Part shown: in pieces, positions 51,199 to 61,743 of the stretch
Numbering within the stretch: the first letter of the stretch is position 1
Layout of the letters: each line of letters opens with the position of its first letter
NCBI GenBank assembly: GCA_000497125.2
Contig: CM035321.1
Location: 318,001-382,000 of the forward strand
Length of the DNA stretch: 64,000 nt
DNA from: Spironucleus salmonicida
Lineage: Eukaryota; Fornicata; Diplomonadida; Hexamitidae
Direction of reading: 5' to 3'
Program-made: the position numbers and the translations under genes
The notes under the pieces: generated by a model
The model's input: the letters and a program-made list of their open reading frames with translations, nothing else
Told to the model about the DNA's origin: nothing
The model's database searches: none

Positions 51199-52473
51199 AT
51201 GACTTCATAAGAGCTTAACGATCGTATCTTATAACTTATCAGTAAAGTTAATTAGCTGAAAATGGACAATACTTCAATTGATGGATTATAATAAACTAAC
51301 GAATATAATTTATTAAGAATTGATCGTTATGTTTCCGACATTTAATAACTTCGTAATGATAAAATGTCTTTATAACTAGAGCTTGGATAGCGTGGAAAGG
51401 AAATGCTAAGCGCAGTTAAAAGTTTAGAAAAAGCTGAAAAAGTTATTGAAAGATTAGTTGAGCAATAAAAAAATATGAATAGATAAAGTAATGCATCAGA
51501 AAACTAAATCTTAACTCTTAAAGAAAAACTTTAAGAGGTATCTAATTTATTATTTTAATCTGAGAAAGTCGCATAAATTAACAAATAATACAATTCTTCT
51601 GAGTTTATTAAATTAGAATCAGAAAATGAAAAACTTAAGCATTAATATCATTAATTATTATCTAAAAATTAGTAATCCTAGTTCAGAATTACAGATTTAG
51701 AAAATTAATTAAGCGAGTAAAGAATTTTACTTAATGACTATAAAAGATAGGCTGAGGCTTTAGAGGTCGATAATAAATTATTGGCAAAATCTTCAGCAGC
51801 ATTTCATTAAATTGAAAAATCCGATGAGTTAGATAAAGCTTCAACTGAGACATAAGTATTATAGTAAATTGATAAAATAGACGAATTAGAATAATAAGTT
51901 ACATCTTTAGAAAATGACAATGATTTACTTAAAGAGGATAACAAAAGACTTAACGTGGAAAATTAATGTATGAGAGAACAATTAAGAAAGGAAACGGAGC
52001 ATATGTTATCTGAATAATAAGAAGTTGAAGAAATATAAGAAGTTGAAGTGGATGATTTCGATGATGAAGACAAAGAAAAGGTTACTAAATAAGATAATAA
52101 GGAGATAACAGAAGACTTTGATGAGTAAACTGGTTAACTAGATGAACCATCATCTAGGCTGGAAGAAGCGTAAGAGACTATTTCGACGAAATAGACTAGT
52201 TAGTCTTCATAAAAACAAGCCATTTTATCTGATTCAAACATCAACTAAGAATAAATTAAAATAGAAAAAGTATAAGAAGATGACTTAATTAATATGGATA
52301 TTACATATTATTACTAAGTATCTCAACAATATGGTAATATTAGTATTTAAGATTAGTTTTAGCCCACTTCTTATTCCCCAGTATTTTACTATAGCTATTC
52401 TACATAATATGGTGAAAATATCTACTCTCCCGTATTTTATTACGAATACTAGACCTAATATAATGTTGACTGA
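51199..52473 (+). CDS. Coiled-coil protein with a Tyr-rich C-terminal repeat (424 aa)
   Basis: Residues 1-270 form a nearly continuous coiled coil with Leu/Glu/Lys/Gln heptads. An acidic stretch follows (EVEVDDFDDEDKEK), then a Ser/Gln/Glu-rich linker. The last 50 residues contain two copies of a motif, Y-S-P-V-F-Y-Y-x-Y-x-T-Q-Y and Y-S-P-V-F-Y-Y-E-Y-Q-T-Q-Y, each preceded by QYG-N/E-x-I. Gln is mostly TAA/TAG. The function is unknown; a cytoskeletal role would fit the architecture. Confidence 0.75.
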
Positions 52474-53012
52474 ACAAAATTATCATTAACTATATTTTTT
52501 TCTATATTCTGTAAACATACCGCTCATTTTTTCTTTATTGATTTCCTTTATAGCATACCTAATTGGTTAACTTATATTGGCACCTCTCAGCCGTTTTTAT
52601 TCTATCATATATTCTGACTATTTTCTCTTATCATTTTTTTCTTTGTCAAATTTCCCTTTTGCTGATAATTCATATTCTAACCTTATCCACAATGAATTAT
52701 TTGGTGACTTAACGATAAATTAATAGTGAGGAACATTATAACTTTAATTTAACAATTATGATTCAAATTTGTCAGGCAATTAAAATACTGATAGAGATTA
52801 GGCACATGAATAGTTACTTTTGTAAAAACTTTGATTACTCTCATTTCTCTCATTTCTACCTAGTATTGCACTTAACGATAGATCAGATTATTTTTTTGTT
52901 TACTTTGGTGTTTTAGTAATAGAATTTATAGACTGCTCTTACATAAGTAGCAATGTAGAAATTTTGAAAAGAGAAGACTATGGTCTCATTATTGGAAAGG
53001 TAAATAAATTGA
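52474..53012. other. AT-rich gap between convergent genes, about 540 bp
   Basis: It holds the 3' flanks of the coiled-coil gene and of eEF1B. A plus-strand frame of about 100 codons starts near 52,696 but has a random-like Ile/Leu/Phe/Asn composition, so it is not called. A pyrimidine-rich plus-strand stretch (52,540-52,660) stands out slightly. Confidence 0.4.
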
Positions 53013-53687
53013 TCACTCAAATTTGTTAAAAGAGTTAATATCACAATTCTGGACATCATCTTCGAAAATTTCTTGGATTTTTTCTTGAATTTCATCTACA
53101 GAGCATATGTCATCAACAACCACACAAGGCATAGCAAGAAGCTTGACACCATAACAATGGTCAAGGAGTTCGCCTATACCCCACTTAAGACCTTCCATCT
53201 GGATCTTTTCAGGTATTTCCTTGAGTACCTTAGTCATATCGTTTTCATCACCATAGGGCTTGATATGGAAGACAATCATAGATCTCTCCTGCTTTTTAGG
53301 CTTAGCAGCCTTCCTAGCAGCAGCAGCTTTGATGGCAGCGGCAATAGCAGCCTTCTTAACTTCGTCAACTTCTTCTTCTTCAGAACCACCAAATGAGAAA
53401 TCAGAACCTTCTTCCTTGTCGTCCTTCTTCGTATCACACTTACCAGCAGAACACATAGCACAAGCAGTCACTTTACCAGTAAAAGTGCTTACTTCGGCGA
53501 GGGTATAAGTAGACATATGAGCCATCCATCTCTTGATATTGACTAAGTCATCAACCTTTAATTCAGACTTAGTGATACCACAATAGATAGCAGAATCGTT
53601 TTTAGAAATAGTGAAACCATCTAAATAAGCCTTATCAGCTAAGTGCTCGTTAAGCTTCTTCATACCAGCTGCATCAAAAGAGAACAT
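53013..53687 (-). CDS. Translation elongation factor 1-beta (eEF1B, guanine-exchange subunit)
   Basis: A 224-residue protein. The N-terminal helical GST-C-like domain (MFSFDAAGMKKLNEHL) is followed by a Cys-containing insert, the acidic linker GGSEEEEVDEVKKA with an Ala/Lys helix, and the GEF domain (MIVFHIKPYGDENDM, LKWGIGELLDHCYGVKLLAMPCVVVDD) ending SFNKFE. It recycles eEF1A-GDP. All five glutamines are CAA or CAG, with no TAA or TAG, unlike nearly every neighbour, and the DNA is GC-richer; both fit a highly expressed gene. Confidence 0.97.
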   Translation of the reverse strand: MFSFDAAGMKKLNEHLADKAYLDGFTISKNDSAIYCGITKSELKVDDLVNIKRWMAHMSTYTLAEVSTFTGKVTACAMCSAGKCDTKKDDKEEGSDFSFGGSEEEEVDEVKKAAIAAAIKAAAARKAAKPKKQERSMIVFHIKPYGDENDMTKVLKEIPEKIQMEGLKWGIGELLDHCYGVKLLAMPCVVVDDICSVDEIQEKIQEIFEDDVQNCDINSFNKFE

Positions 53688-53791
53688 GTTAATGGAAAGA
53701 AATATGAAATTAAATTCATTATAAATTAATCTATAATATATATAATAAATGTATAAATATTAAGTTCTCCATCCTTAAATGAATCTTAGAA

Positions 53792-56700
53792 ATGTTACCT
53801 ATAGTTAAATAATAGTTTAAATCTTTGTTATGGCTTAAACTCAAATTTGTAAAGAAACACTATGTTTTATTAATAATTCGATTGTTGTTACCTTTGTTGT
53901 TAGGAATCATGATAACCGTATTTCCAAAAATTTTATATTCTTTTTAGATGCCGAAACTAATTTAATAATAAGTATAAAACTTTACTATAAATAGATGTTA
54001 TGTTATTGATTCAGAGGATGGTCCTTATGGGTATGGAGCTATACATAATGAACATACATAATAATGTACCACTTTAGCTATTTTCCCATAAAATAAATTA
54101 ACACAAAAGTTATAAGATATCATTATAGTTTAAAATAATTTGTCAAAGAAAGATATACGGTTTTTTGATAATGAATAATAATATTTAGAATATCTAGAAA
54201 CACATTAGTAATTTATTGATTTTGCTATACATGTTGAATCTAATCATAATTTTACAATTTATTATAACCATAGCAAAATTGAGCCTGATATGTATAAGTT
54301 ATATGGTAATGATGATTTTGGATAAAAAATATAAGGATAATTTTCAAGTATGGTCCTGACAATCTAGTTTTAGGTTTAAAATGCTCTTAATATTATAAAT
54401 AACATATAATAAAACCTAACTATTGGTTAAATACCTCCAGGTTTAAATACAATGGATGTTCGTATTCCTTCTGAATTTGTTAGTATGTTGCTAATTATAT
54501 TCATTTTAATAATTTAGTTAGTTTTCGTTAGTTATGATTTAATTTTAGACAAATAGCAAAGATCTTTATCATTGCTACGATTATTAGGAATGGTTGACTC
54601 TATATATTTGATGACTAATTTTATTTGGGAAATAGGAATATTTATTATAGAAATAATATTGTTTGTTTTCACTATTTTCATACATAACAATTCTTCATAC
54701 TTCTACTACATAGATTGTGTGCTCTTGTTTACTATGTTACTTATAACTGGGATTGCTACTACGGCATTTGCTTTTTTTGTTTCGTCAATTTGCTCGACAA
54801 TAAAAGCTGGTATATTTATATCGATTGGTTATTCTTCTTTATAAATTTGTGCTTTTATAATTTTCATTATAATGAACTCGGCGCATATTTTTGATTCATC
54901 GTTTTTATCTAAATGGATAGCTTATTTTCTACTATTTCTTTTTCCTTTATTACCAATATAAGTTATATTTTAACAAGCATTTAAAATAATTAATCCTGAA
55001 ATTTAATTAGATGAATAGTTAAAAATATAAATTATTATTGGTAATAAATTAAAGATGTAAAGTGCATTTAGTGAAAAATTAAGCTACAGTTGTTTAGTAT
55101 AGACGCAAAATGGATGTTAATTTTCTTAACCAACTATAGTATTCACGCTTTCTATTCTTATTATTTAAAGTTTTGTGTTTCTTTTCTTAGCATGGTCATT
55201 TTATGAATATATAGAAGATAATTATTCTACTATGCGTACTATGAAATAAATTTATTAACAAAAGGGATAATTAAGCAATGCTACTAACTCTTCTATGCAA
55301 AGATAACGTTGCAATCAATAATAGTATGAAAATATCATAGATTAGAACCAATAAGCTGATGAGAATTCTAAAATCTTAATTGCGGATTCTGTGCTTGGAA
55401 GAAATAATTAACATATAGTTTTATAAACACATTCATTGAAGAAAACATTTGCTTAATTTTAGGCAGTAAAATCATTATCAATGATTATTTAGAGAGGCCA
55501 ACTAATAAGTCTACTAGGATAAAATGGAAGTGGTAAAACAACATTTATCAATATGATAATAGGTGCGTTACGTCCAGACAAATCCATAACTGAGCTAAAT
55601 TAAGGATATGTGAATGGTTTTGACATTAGATCCCAAATATAGCAAATAAGATAGCAAATTGGAGTTTGTCCACAATTCTCTACTCTATTTGATTATTTAT
55701 CACCTTTGTAGCATTTATTATTGGCATAATTTTTGCGAAATGTTAGCTATACTTCTGCTGTTAAAAATGCTGAAGAAATGTTGCATGCTGTGCAACTATT
55801 TGATAGGAGGCATGATAGTGTTGATTCTCTAAGTGGTGGAATGCGTCGTAGAGTATCAATAGCTACAGCAATGGTTAATGATAATTCATTAATTATTCTC
55901 GATGAGCCTACCGGTTCACTTGACCCATAATGCAAAAGAATTATTTGGGATGCTATTAAATATGTTAAGAATGGAAGAAAAATTTATGACGGAAAAAGTT
56001 TCATCCCAGGAAAGATTCCTGGTATTTTACTTACAAGCCATGATATGACTGAAACTGAGATTTTAGCAGACTAAATTGTGGTAATGGAAAAAGGACTAGT
56101 AAGAGCAGTTGGCGATCCACTATAGCTTAAGAAGAATTATAACAGTGGAAAGTACATTGTAATGTCGATTAAAGATAAAGTATCATTTATGGCTGTCCTT
56201 AAACTATTGTAGAAATAAATAACCGATTCTGGTATATTTTTGATGGAAATTACTGCACATATAGCTACAATTGAGATTACGCCACAGGCTGAATTATTTA
56301 TGGGATAAATACTTAGCTTCCTAGATGATAACGTTGAAAATAGCATTATTTTGAATTATACTGTATTTGATGGGAGTCTTGAATAGGTGTTTCTAAATTT
56401 AACGAGGTATAACACTGTACCCTAAGAATTAGAAAGCCCCTTTGCCCATAACATTGGAAAGAAATAAAAATTTGTTCCATTTTTTAATAAGCTATTTAAT
56501 TCTGATCGTGCTAGTCTCTCAGCATTAATGGGGTATATAATACTGCCAATTATATTAATGATAATATGCTTATTAGTAGCTGATGTATTTATTCCATGGC
56601 TTATAAGTATGGTAAACCTTACCTTAGCTGATGTTAAGCGGAAGGTGCTACCTGGCTGTTAATTGTGTAAACTTATATATTCTCCTGATAAATGTTCAGG

Positions 56701-58648
56701 TTATGATCTTTCTGGGAATATGAGACTTTGTTAGCTTATTAACAAAGTTAATGGTGTTACTATTACCTTACCAGATAAATATTTAGGAGGATTCTAGACA
56801 CATAGTATTGCATCGAGTATGTATAATGCAAGTTCTACATTATTTGTAACAGGTACTGGATCAATCCTATTCTCAAATAAAACTATGGAATTCGATTATC
56901 CATGTATAATAAATGGTGATGTGCATCCAAAATGCTTGCCTGATGTTCTAGCTGCGTACTCCGCAGAATAGGCAGTCATACCTTTCTCATTTGTTTAAAA
57001 ATAAATAGGCACGAAGTATATAATATTCCCTGATCTTAATATAGTTTATTATCGAAGCAGTACATATTTAGATCTTATTGCTGACGTTAAAAATATTCAA
57101 CTTAGTGGTGGTTTGAAAGGTAATCTTACTAGATAGGAAATGTTTAATATTATCCCAATCGCTATTATTAATTTAGAAGATTCGGTACCAACAGCGATAT
57201 TTAGTTATTTCCCTTTTGATTATCCCAGAGGAGGTTATAAGAATTTAGGTATAGTTGTTAACAACAGCACAATTTCATTGCCACCTTAACCTTTAGAGTC
57301 AAGTTTAATTGGATTATTTCCAGATACCATAGTTGTTTCACCATTTTCAGATCTGATCGCTCGTCTAGGAAAATACTAAGTTAAGGTAAAAGCTCTACCG
57401 TTCTAATATACTGTACTTATCGCATAAGCTGAAGAACGAGCTAAAGTTTTAATTTCTCTATTCTTCCTCCTATTAGCTTGTTCTACGGTTTCACCTATCC
57501 TTGCATTTAACCCAATCCTTGACCGAGAGAAAGGAATTATTAAGTTGCTTAATCAGCTGCGGGTGAACCCTTGCTGCTATTGGGTTGCTACCTTCATCTA
57601 CCAGTTACTGGTATCTACCCTGGTACACGTGGCAATATACGTGTTCGCGGCGGTTTTCCAGCTTTCTGTGCTCAGACGGGTCAGCTTCGCGATCGCGGTA
57701 CTTCTGCTGGCCACCAGTGTGCTCTGCCAGGTGGCATGCGCCGCGCTGCTCTCGGTGTTCCGCAACGCCTCCGTGGGTTTGCTGTTTGGCTTCGTCCTTG
57801 TTCTTGTGCAGGCCCTTGCCTCTCTGGCGTTCGGGCACTATGAGAACTACAGGCTGCGCGCCTGGGAGTTCCTCACACCGTAGCTAGCGCTAAATTCGCT
57901 GTTTCTGCTGGCAGGGAGCAGTGGGAAGATCGGGCCCGTAGAGGTCCGCCTGATCGTGGGATGCCTGGTCGAGAGCGCCTGTATTCTCGTAGCCACCGTC
58001 CTTATGCACCTGGCAGGATACCTGAGTTATTAGAGCCGGGCGGCCTAGATGTATGAGAGCGGCAACTGCGTCCGACCAGTTGCTTCTCAGATTCCCGTGC
58101 TGGGCCTGCCGGGACGAGTCGCCGACGCCCTAACGCAGTCCGCCCACGACAGGGCAGTCCGGAACGACGACATGGATTGCGACGTGCAGCTGGAGCGGGA
58201 GCGCGTCGCCGGCGGCTGCCCTGTATAGGCAATCACGGCCGTGAACGTGCAGAAGCACTACGGCCCCCAGATAGCAGTACGGGACGTAACGCTGTCCGCT
58301 TGCAACGAGATCTTCGGCCTCCTCGGCTCCAGCGGGGCGGGGAAGTCCACTCTGGTGGAGATGATGGCGGGCATCTCGAGGCCCAGTCAGGGGGCCGTGA
58401 GCGTGGGCCTAGTCCCCATCGCACACGCCGCGCAAGCTATGGGGCTGTGCCTCCAGGACGACGTGTACCTGCCGAGTCTCACGGTTCTGCAACATCTGGA
58501 GTTCTTCGCGCGGATCAAGGGCGTGGACCCCCACGAGGCGTCCCGGATTGGCGAGTGCCTGGGCCTGGGGGAGAAGCTGTCCTGCCGGGTCGGCCAGCTC
58601 AGCGGCGGGATGAGGCGGCGGATGAACCTGGCGATCGGGATGATGTGA
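53792..58648 (+). CDS. ABCA-type ABC transporter, truncated in the second ATPase domain
   Basis: A 1,618-residue frame with the ABCA order: first membrane helix near residue 30, a large loop, a membrane bundle (about 230-480), NBD1 with Walker A GQNGSGKTT near 576, LSGGMRRRVSIATAM and LIILDEPTGSLDP, then the second membrane half with a large loop and a bundle (about 1,215-1,420), and NBD2 with Walker A GSSGAGKST near 1,512 and LSGGMRRRMNLAIGMM. The frame stops at TGA directly after that signature, so Walker B, D-loop and switch His are missing. ABCA proteins move lipids. At about 57,540 the same frame shifts abruptly from AT-rich with TAR Gln to strongly GC-rich with CAG. The start at ATG 53792 is the first in phase before the membrane helix. 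Confidence 0.9.
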
Positions 58649-58670
58649 CGAATTCGACTGCACTGCCAGA

Positions 58671-58916
58671 ATGAGCCTCTCGGACTCGGTCGCGGCTTTC
58701 AAGCAGTCCGTGCGCTGCAACGTCTGCGAAGCCCAGTTCACAGATCAGGTGTCTTTCCTGAAGCACCTCGAGAGCGCCGACCACCGCCGCCAAGTGGGCA
58801 TGCCGACGCTGGTCCCCCGCAAGCCGACCCTTCGCGACTTGCGGACGTTCCTCACGGGGACGGAGGGAAGGTACGGCGACGCCCAGACGAAAGCGCGCAC
58901 TCGGGTAACCCAGTGA
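58671..58916 (+). CDS. C2H2 zinc-finger protein, 81 aa
   Basis: A small GC-rich gene starting 22 bp after the truncated ABC transporter. Residues 12-36 hold a C2H2 finger of the U1/matrin-like type (CNVCEAQFTDQVSFLKHLESADH, with C-x2-C and H-x5-H spacing), often an RNA-binding element in splicing proteins. The remaining 40 residues are basic. The protein is shorter than known splicing factors with this finger, so it may be a fragment or a reduced form. Confidence 0.6.
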   Translation: MSLSDSVAAFKQSVRCNVCEAQFTDQVSFLKHLESADHRRQVGMPTLVPRKPTLRDLRTFLTGTEGRYGDAQTKARTRVTQ

Positions 58917-59088
58917 TGGGCCAATCGCCAGCTGCTGGTGGCGTTCCGCGTTGGCCATATCCCCGAAATAGACCCGGACAGTTTATCTTTGGTGCGCGGC
59001 GGGGAACGCAGTATTATATGATATCCCGCGCGCCATCGAAAACCACCCGGACGTTTCGCGTCTTTCCGAAATTTCCGCATCTCCAAGA

Positions 59089-59358
59089 ATGTCTGACCGC
59101 CAAGTCACAGTCAAAAACGCCGACATGCCCGAGGAAATGCAGCAGGACGCCATCGACGCTGCCGTCCAAGCGATGGAGCGTTTCAACATCGAGAAGGATA
59201 TCGCAGCATACATCAAGAAGGAGTTCGATAAGAAGCACCACCCCACCTGGCACGTCATCGTGGGCAAGAACTTCGGCTCTTACATCACCCACGAGACCAA
59301 GCGTTTCATCTACTTCTATGTAGGCCAGCTTGCCTTCCTCATCTTCAAATCCGGTTGA
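59089..59358 (+). CDS. Dynein light chain LC8 (DYNLL)
   Basis: An 89-residue protein, the exact usual size. Family motifs: [45 protein letters not shown] and [18 protein letters not shown]8 is a dimeric hub that binds dynein intermediate chain and many other partners, and is also a part of axonemal complexes. It is very GC-rich, and all five glutamines are CAA or CAG. Upstream it is separated from the zinc-finger gene by 172 bp of GC-rich DNA without a clear gene. Confidence 0.97.
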   Translation: MSDRQVTVKNADMPEEMQQDAIDAAVQAMERFNIEKDIAAYIKKEFDKKHHPTWHVIVGKNFGSYITHETKRFIYFYVGQLAFLIFKSG

Positions 59359-59437
59359 GTGAGAATTTATCATTTCGTTTTCCGGCCCTGGGTCCGCATA
59401 CTCCCTCCACTCGTGCCTACCGCCGCCCCAGTCCTAA

Positions 59438-60115
59438 ATGTCGCAGAAATTCCCGACGCTGTAGCTGGCCCCAGCGACCACCAAGCCGACGCCCAGACAT
59501 AGCTTGACGACCAGGAATGCGCTCCGACTCAGGATCAACGAGACGCAGAAGCACCTATACGACACCCCGCACACCCAGGTGCTAGCGCTCCGGCAGTCCC
59601 AGCCTGGGAGCACGTAGCGCTTCACGCGCTCCAAGCACCAGTCGGCAATCGCCCAGATAGCTGCAATGCAGTCGAACCGCCAGGGCGCCAAGATGACGCC
59701 GAACTAGCAGGAGGAGTACCTTACGTTCCTGGTCTAGAAGGCCTTCTTCGACTACCTGAACACCCAAACTGACCTCTTCAAGGAGATAGCGCTTAAGCTG
59801 GAAGCAGCACGGGGGCAAACCTTTCAGGAATACGACAGGCTCAGCCAGCTCAAGTCTGACAACTTCTACTTACAGAAGAAACTTATTGAAATGCAGAATA
59901 GCAAGATTTACAGCAGCTGTTAGGATGTCAAAACCCTGCTTCAGAGCTGCAACAGTGACCTGATCGCGCTGCTTCAAGAGATCGGTGTGTGCAAAAAGCT
60001 ATCGAAACTGGATGAGGCGGAAGCTGTCGGCAAACAGATAGAACTAATGAACCAGAAGATACAGACGGTGCAGACAGCTGTTCACTAGCTGAACAACGTG
60101 ATCCAGGGCAAGTGA
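59438..60115 (+). CDS. Hypothetical coiled-coil protein, 225 aa
   Basis: A GC-rich frame from ATG 59438 to TGA 60113-60115 that needs TAG as Gln at several points. The first 100 residues are basic, Thr/Gln/Arg-rich and probably disordered; residues 100-220 form helices with heptads (YDRLSQLKSDNFYLQKKLIEMQ, and IELMNQKIQTVQTAV). Not recognised; it could be a subunit of a structural or tethering complex. Its stop lies 15 bp from the convergent small gene. Confidence 0.75.
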
Positions 60116-60130
60116 ATAGGTTTAGCTCAC

Positions 60131-60265
60131 TCACCCGCCCATCGATCTTCCGATAGTCCTCTCTTGGTAGTCACCGATCTCGAATTCATCGTCGGAGATC
60201 TTTCCATACGCGTCCTTCTAGAATTTCAGTGCCGCTGCCGCTCTCTAGTGATATTTTTCGTCCAT
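60131..60265 (-). CDS. Small hypothetical protein, 44 aa
   Basis: A very short frame from ATG 60265 to TGA 60131, with two TAG glutamines. It has an Ala-rich start (RAAAALKF) and an acidic-then-basic second half (ISDDEFEIGDYQERTIGRS). The composition is protein-like and it fills the gap exactly at the GC-island edge, but the length allows chance. Not recognised. Confidence 0.4.
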
Positions 60266-60393
60266 TTTTGATTTTGGTGGAGATTTATTTGATAGGTCAC
60301 TCTGAATCTGATTTGAAGTATACAAAATGTTCCTGACTATAAATATATTATACGAAATAGTAGCCTATGCTCTTCGGTAATTGCAGAAAACGA

Positions 60394-61743
60394 TCACATC
60401 CACTATTTGACGTACTCCCAACACAGTAGACTGAAACTAACGTGGACATTGAGGCTGCGAACCACTCCAAACTGCGGAATCTCCACAAAATGGTCACACA
60501 TCTATAGAATCTTGTCCGGGCATCCTGTGGTTTCATTCCCTAGCACGATCGCACACTTAGACGGAAACTTGAACTAGTCTAAAGATACCGACCCTGAGCA
60601 CTGTTCGAGTGCTATCACGCAGTACCCTGCCTCTTTGAGAGATTTAAGTTTTTCTTATAATTCTTCCACCCGCCACTCCTCTATCACGATATGCTAGTCA
60701 GCAGTTACTGCACTACCCCTGAACACACTGTGCTCACACAATTTCAAGTCTCCTATTATCATCTTTTCTGCCCCAAAAATTTCGCTGGTACGACAAATTC
60801 CGCCCAAGTTCACTGAGTTATCCAACAGGCTACATACTGGGATGAGGCTAAATTTTTTAGGCTCTACATCAATCTTTGTTTGCTACTGGGTAGAAAAAGT
60901 AATTGGTTACAACTTCTGGTTCAGCTCTAAGATCTTTTCACTGTTTATTATAGCATTATCCCTGAGTAACTGGTTTTCTGTGAAAATTTTATGGATAGGC
61001 TGGAATGTCGGAATTTAAGTGTCAATCAGCGCAATAGCGCTAATTATTTAATCACTAACAATTATTTATGTTTTGTGGTATAATTAATTTAATGCGAAAA
61101 TCGCCAAATTACGCTACTTTGATTTGTTACTAAAACAAGCATTAACTATCTACTAGGTTAGCATACTGTCTACCGCAGCATCCTGTTAAATTGTAGATAT
61201 AATGATGTTGAGATATTTTATGTCGCTAAACACCAATTTATTCTGAACATAGTAATATGAAACGGCAGCTTCGAGTGCAGTTTGTGCTAGAAGTGGTAGG
61301 TTTTTCATTTATAAATATTTTAACAACTACATTGTATATTATGTATTTTTAAATTTAAGGCAAAGTGCGTTTAAAAGATAACTAATTTAAATTATCTACT
61401 TGAAATATGTAGAGTTCGAGCCAATTCTTTTATTTTAATTCTCGAAAAACTTGATTTTTTCTGATCTTATTTAGTAGATAAAAAAGTTATCGCTTTCTAT
61501 TAGATTAAATAACTCAGAAATCGTTGCTGAGTTACTTTCTTCTATAAATTTATCCACTATGCAATGACGGGATAAGATGTCTGATTAGAATGATTGTTAT
61601 TAAGGTACACTATAGTTTATTATTTATACTTGATATATCGTAGAATATACTATAAAAACAATTGTTAATTAATGATATATTATATAAGTTTTAGTTTATT
61701 AAAATGAATCCGACTCATATTGCAACTATTTTGCTTACTCCAT
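60394..61743 (-). CDS. SpoU-family tRNA 2'-O-methyltransferase (Trm3/TARBP1-like), start uncertain
   Basis: The C-terminal 160 residues form a SPOUT/TrmH methyltransferase domain: [20 protein letters not shown] (motif 1 N-x-G-x-x-x-R), [12 protein letters not shown] (motif 2 with the N-E) and [19 protein letters not shown] (motif 3 knot). Homologues methylate G18 of tRNA. Upstream is a helical region as in TARBP1/Trm3, but much shorter. ATGs in phase lie at 61308 and 61332, yet protein-like sequence ([17 protein letters not shown]) continues in phase to about 61,590. The only further ATG is 61743, which would overlap the divergent serpin by 40 bp. The true start is therefore unresolved; the methyltransferase domain is secure. 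Confidence 0.75.

Larger units (their letters stand above)
57540..60270. other. GC-rich island in AT-rich genome
   Basis: Composition rises sharply near 57,540 inside the ABC transporter frame and falls back near 60,270. The island covers the 3' quarter of that gene, a zinc-finger gene, LC8, a coiled-coil gene and a 44-residue gene on the minus strand. Third codon positions are mainly G or C and Gln is mainly CAG, but TAG is still used as Gln in places, so the code does not change. No mobile-element ends are visible. Confidence 0.85.

Noticed and set aside
58649-58656. GAATTC next to the truncation point of the ABC transporter, suggesting a cloning join
   Set aside because: A six-base site is too weak as evidence, and the GC composition is continuous across it. 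Read coverage would be decisive.
57571-58674. Several overlapping frames on both strands in the GC island
   Set aside because: TGA and other stops are rarer in GC-rich DNA, so shadow frames appear. Only the frame in phase with the ABC transporter shows domain motifs.
61411-61425. GAGTTCGAGCCAA, similar to a tRNA B box
   Set aside because: No matching A box or cloverleaf in the flanks, and the site lies in the protein-like frame of the methyltransferase gene.
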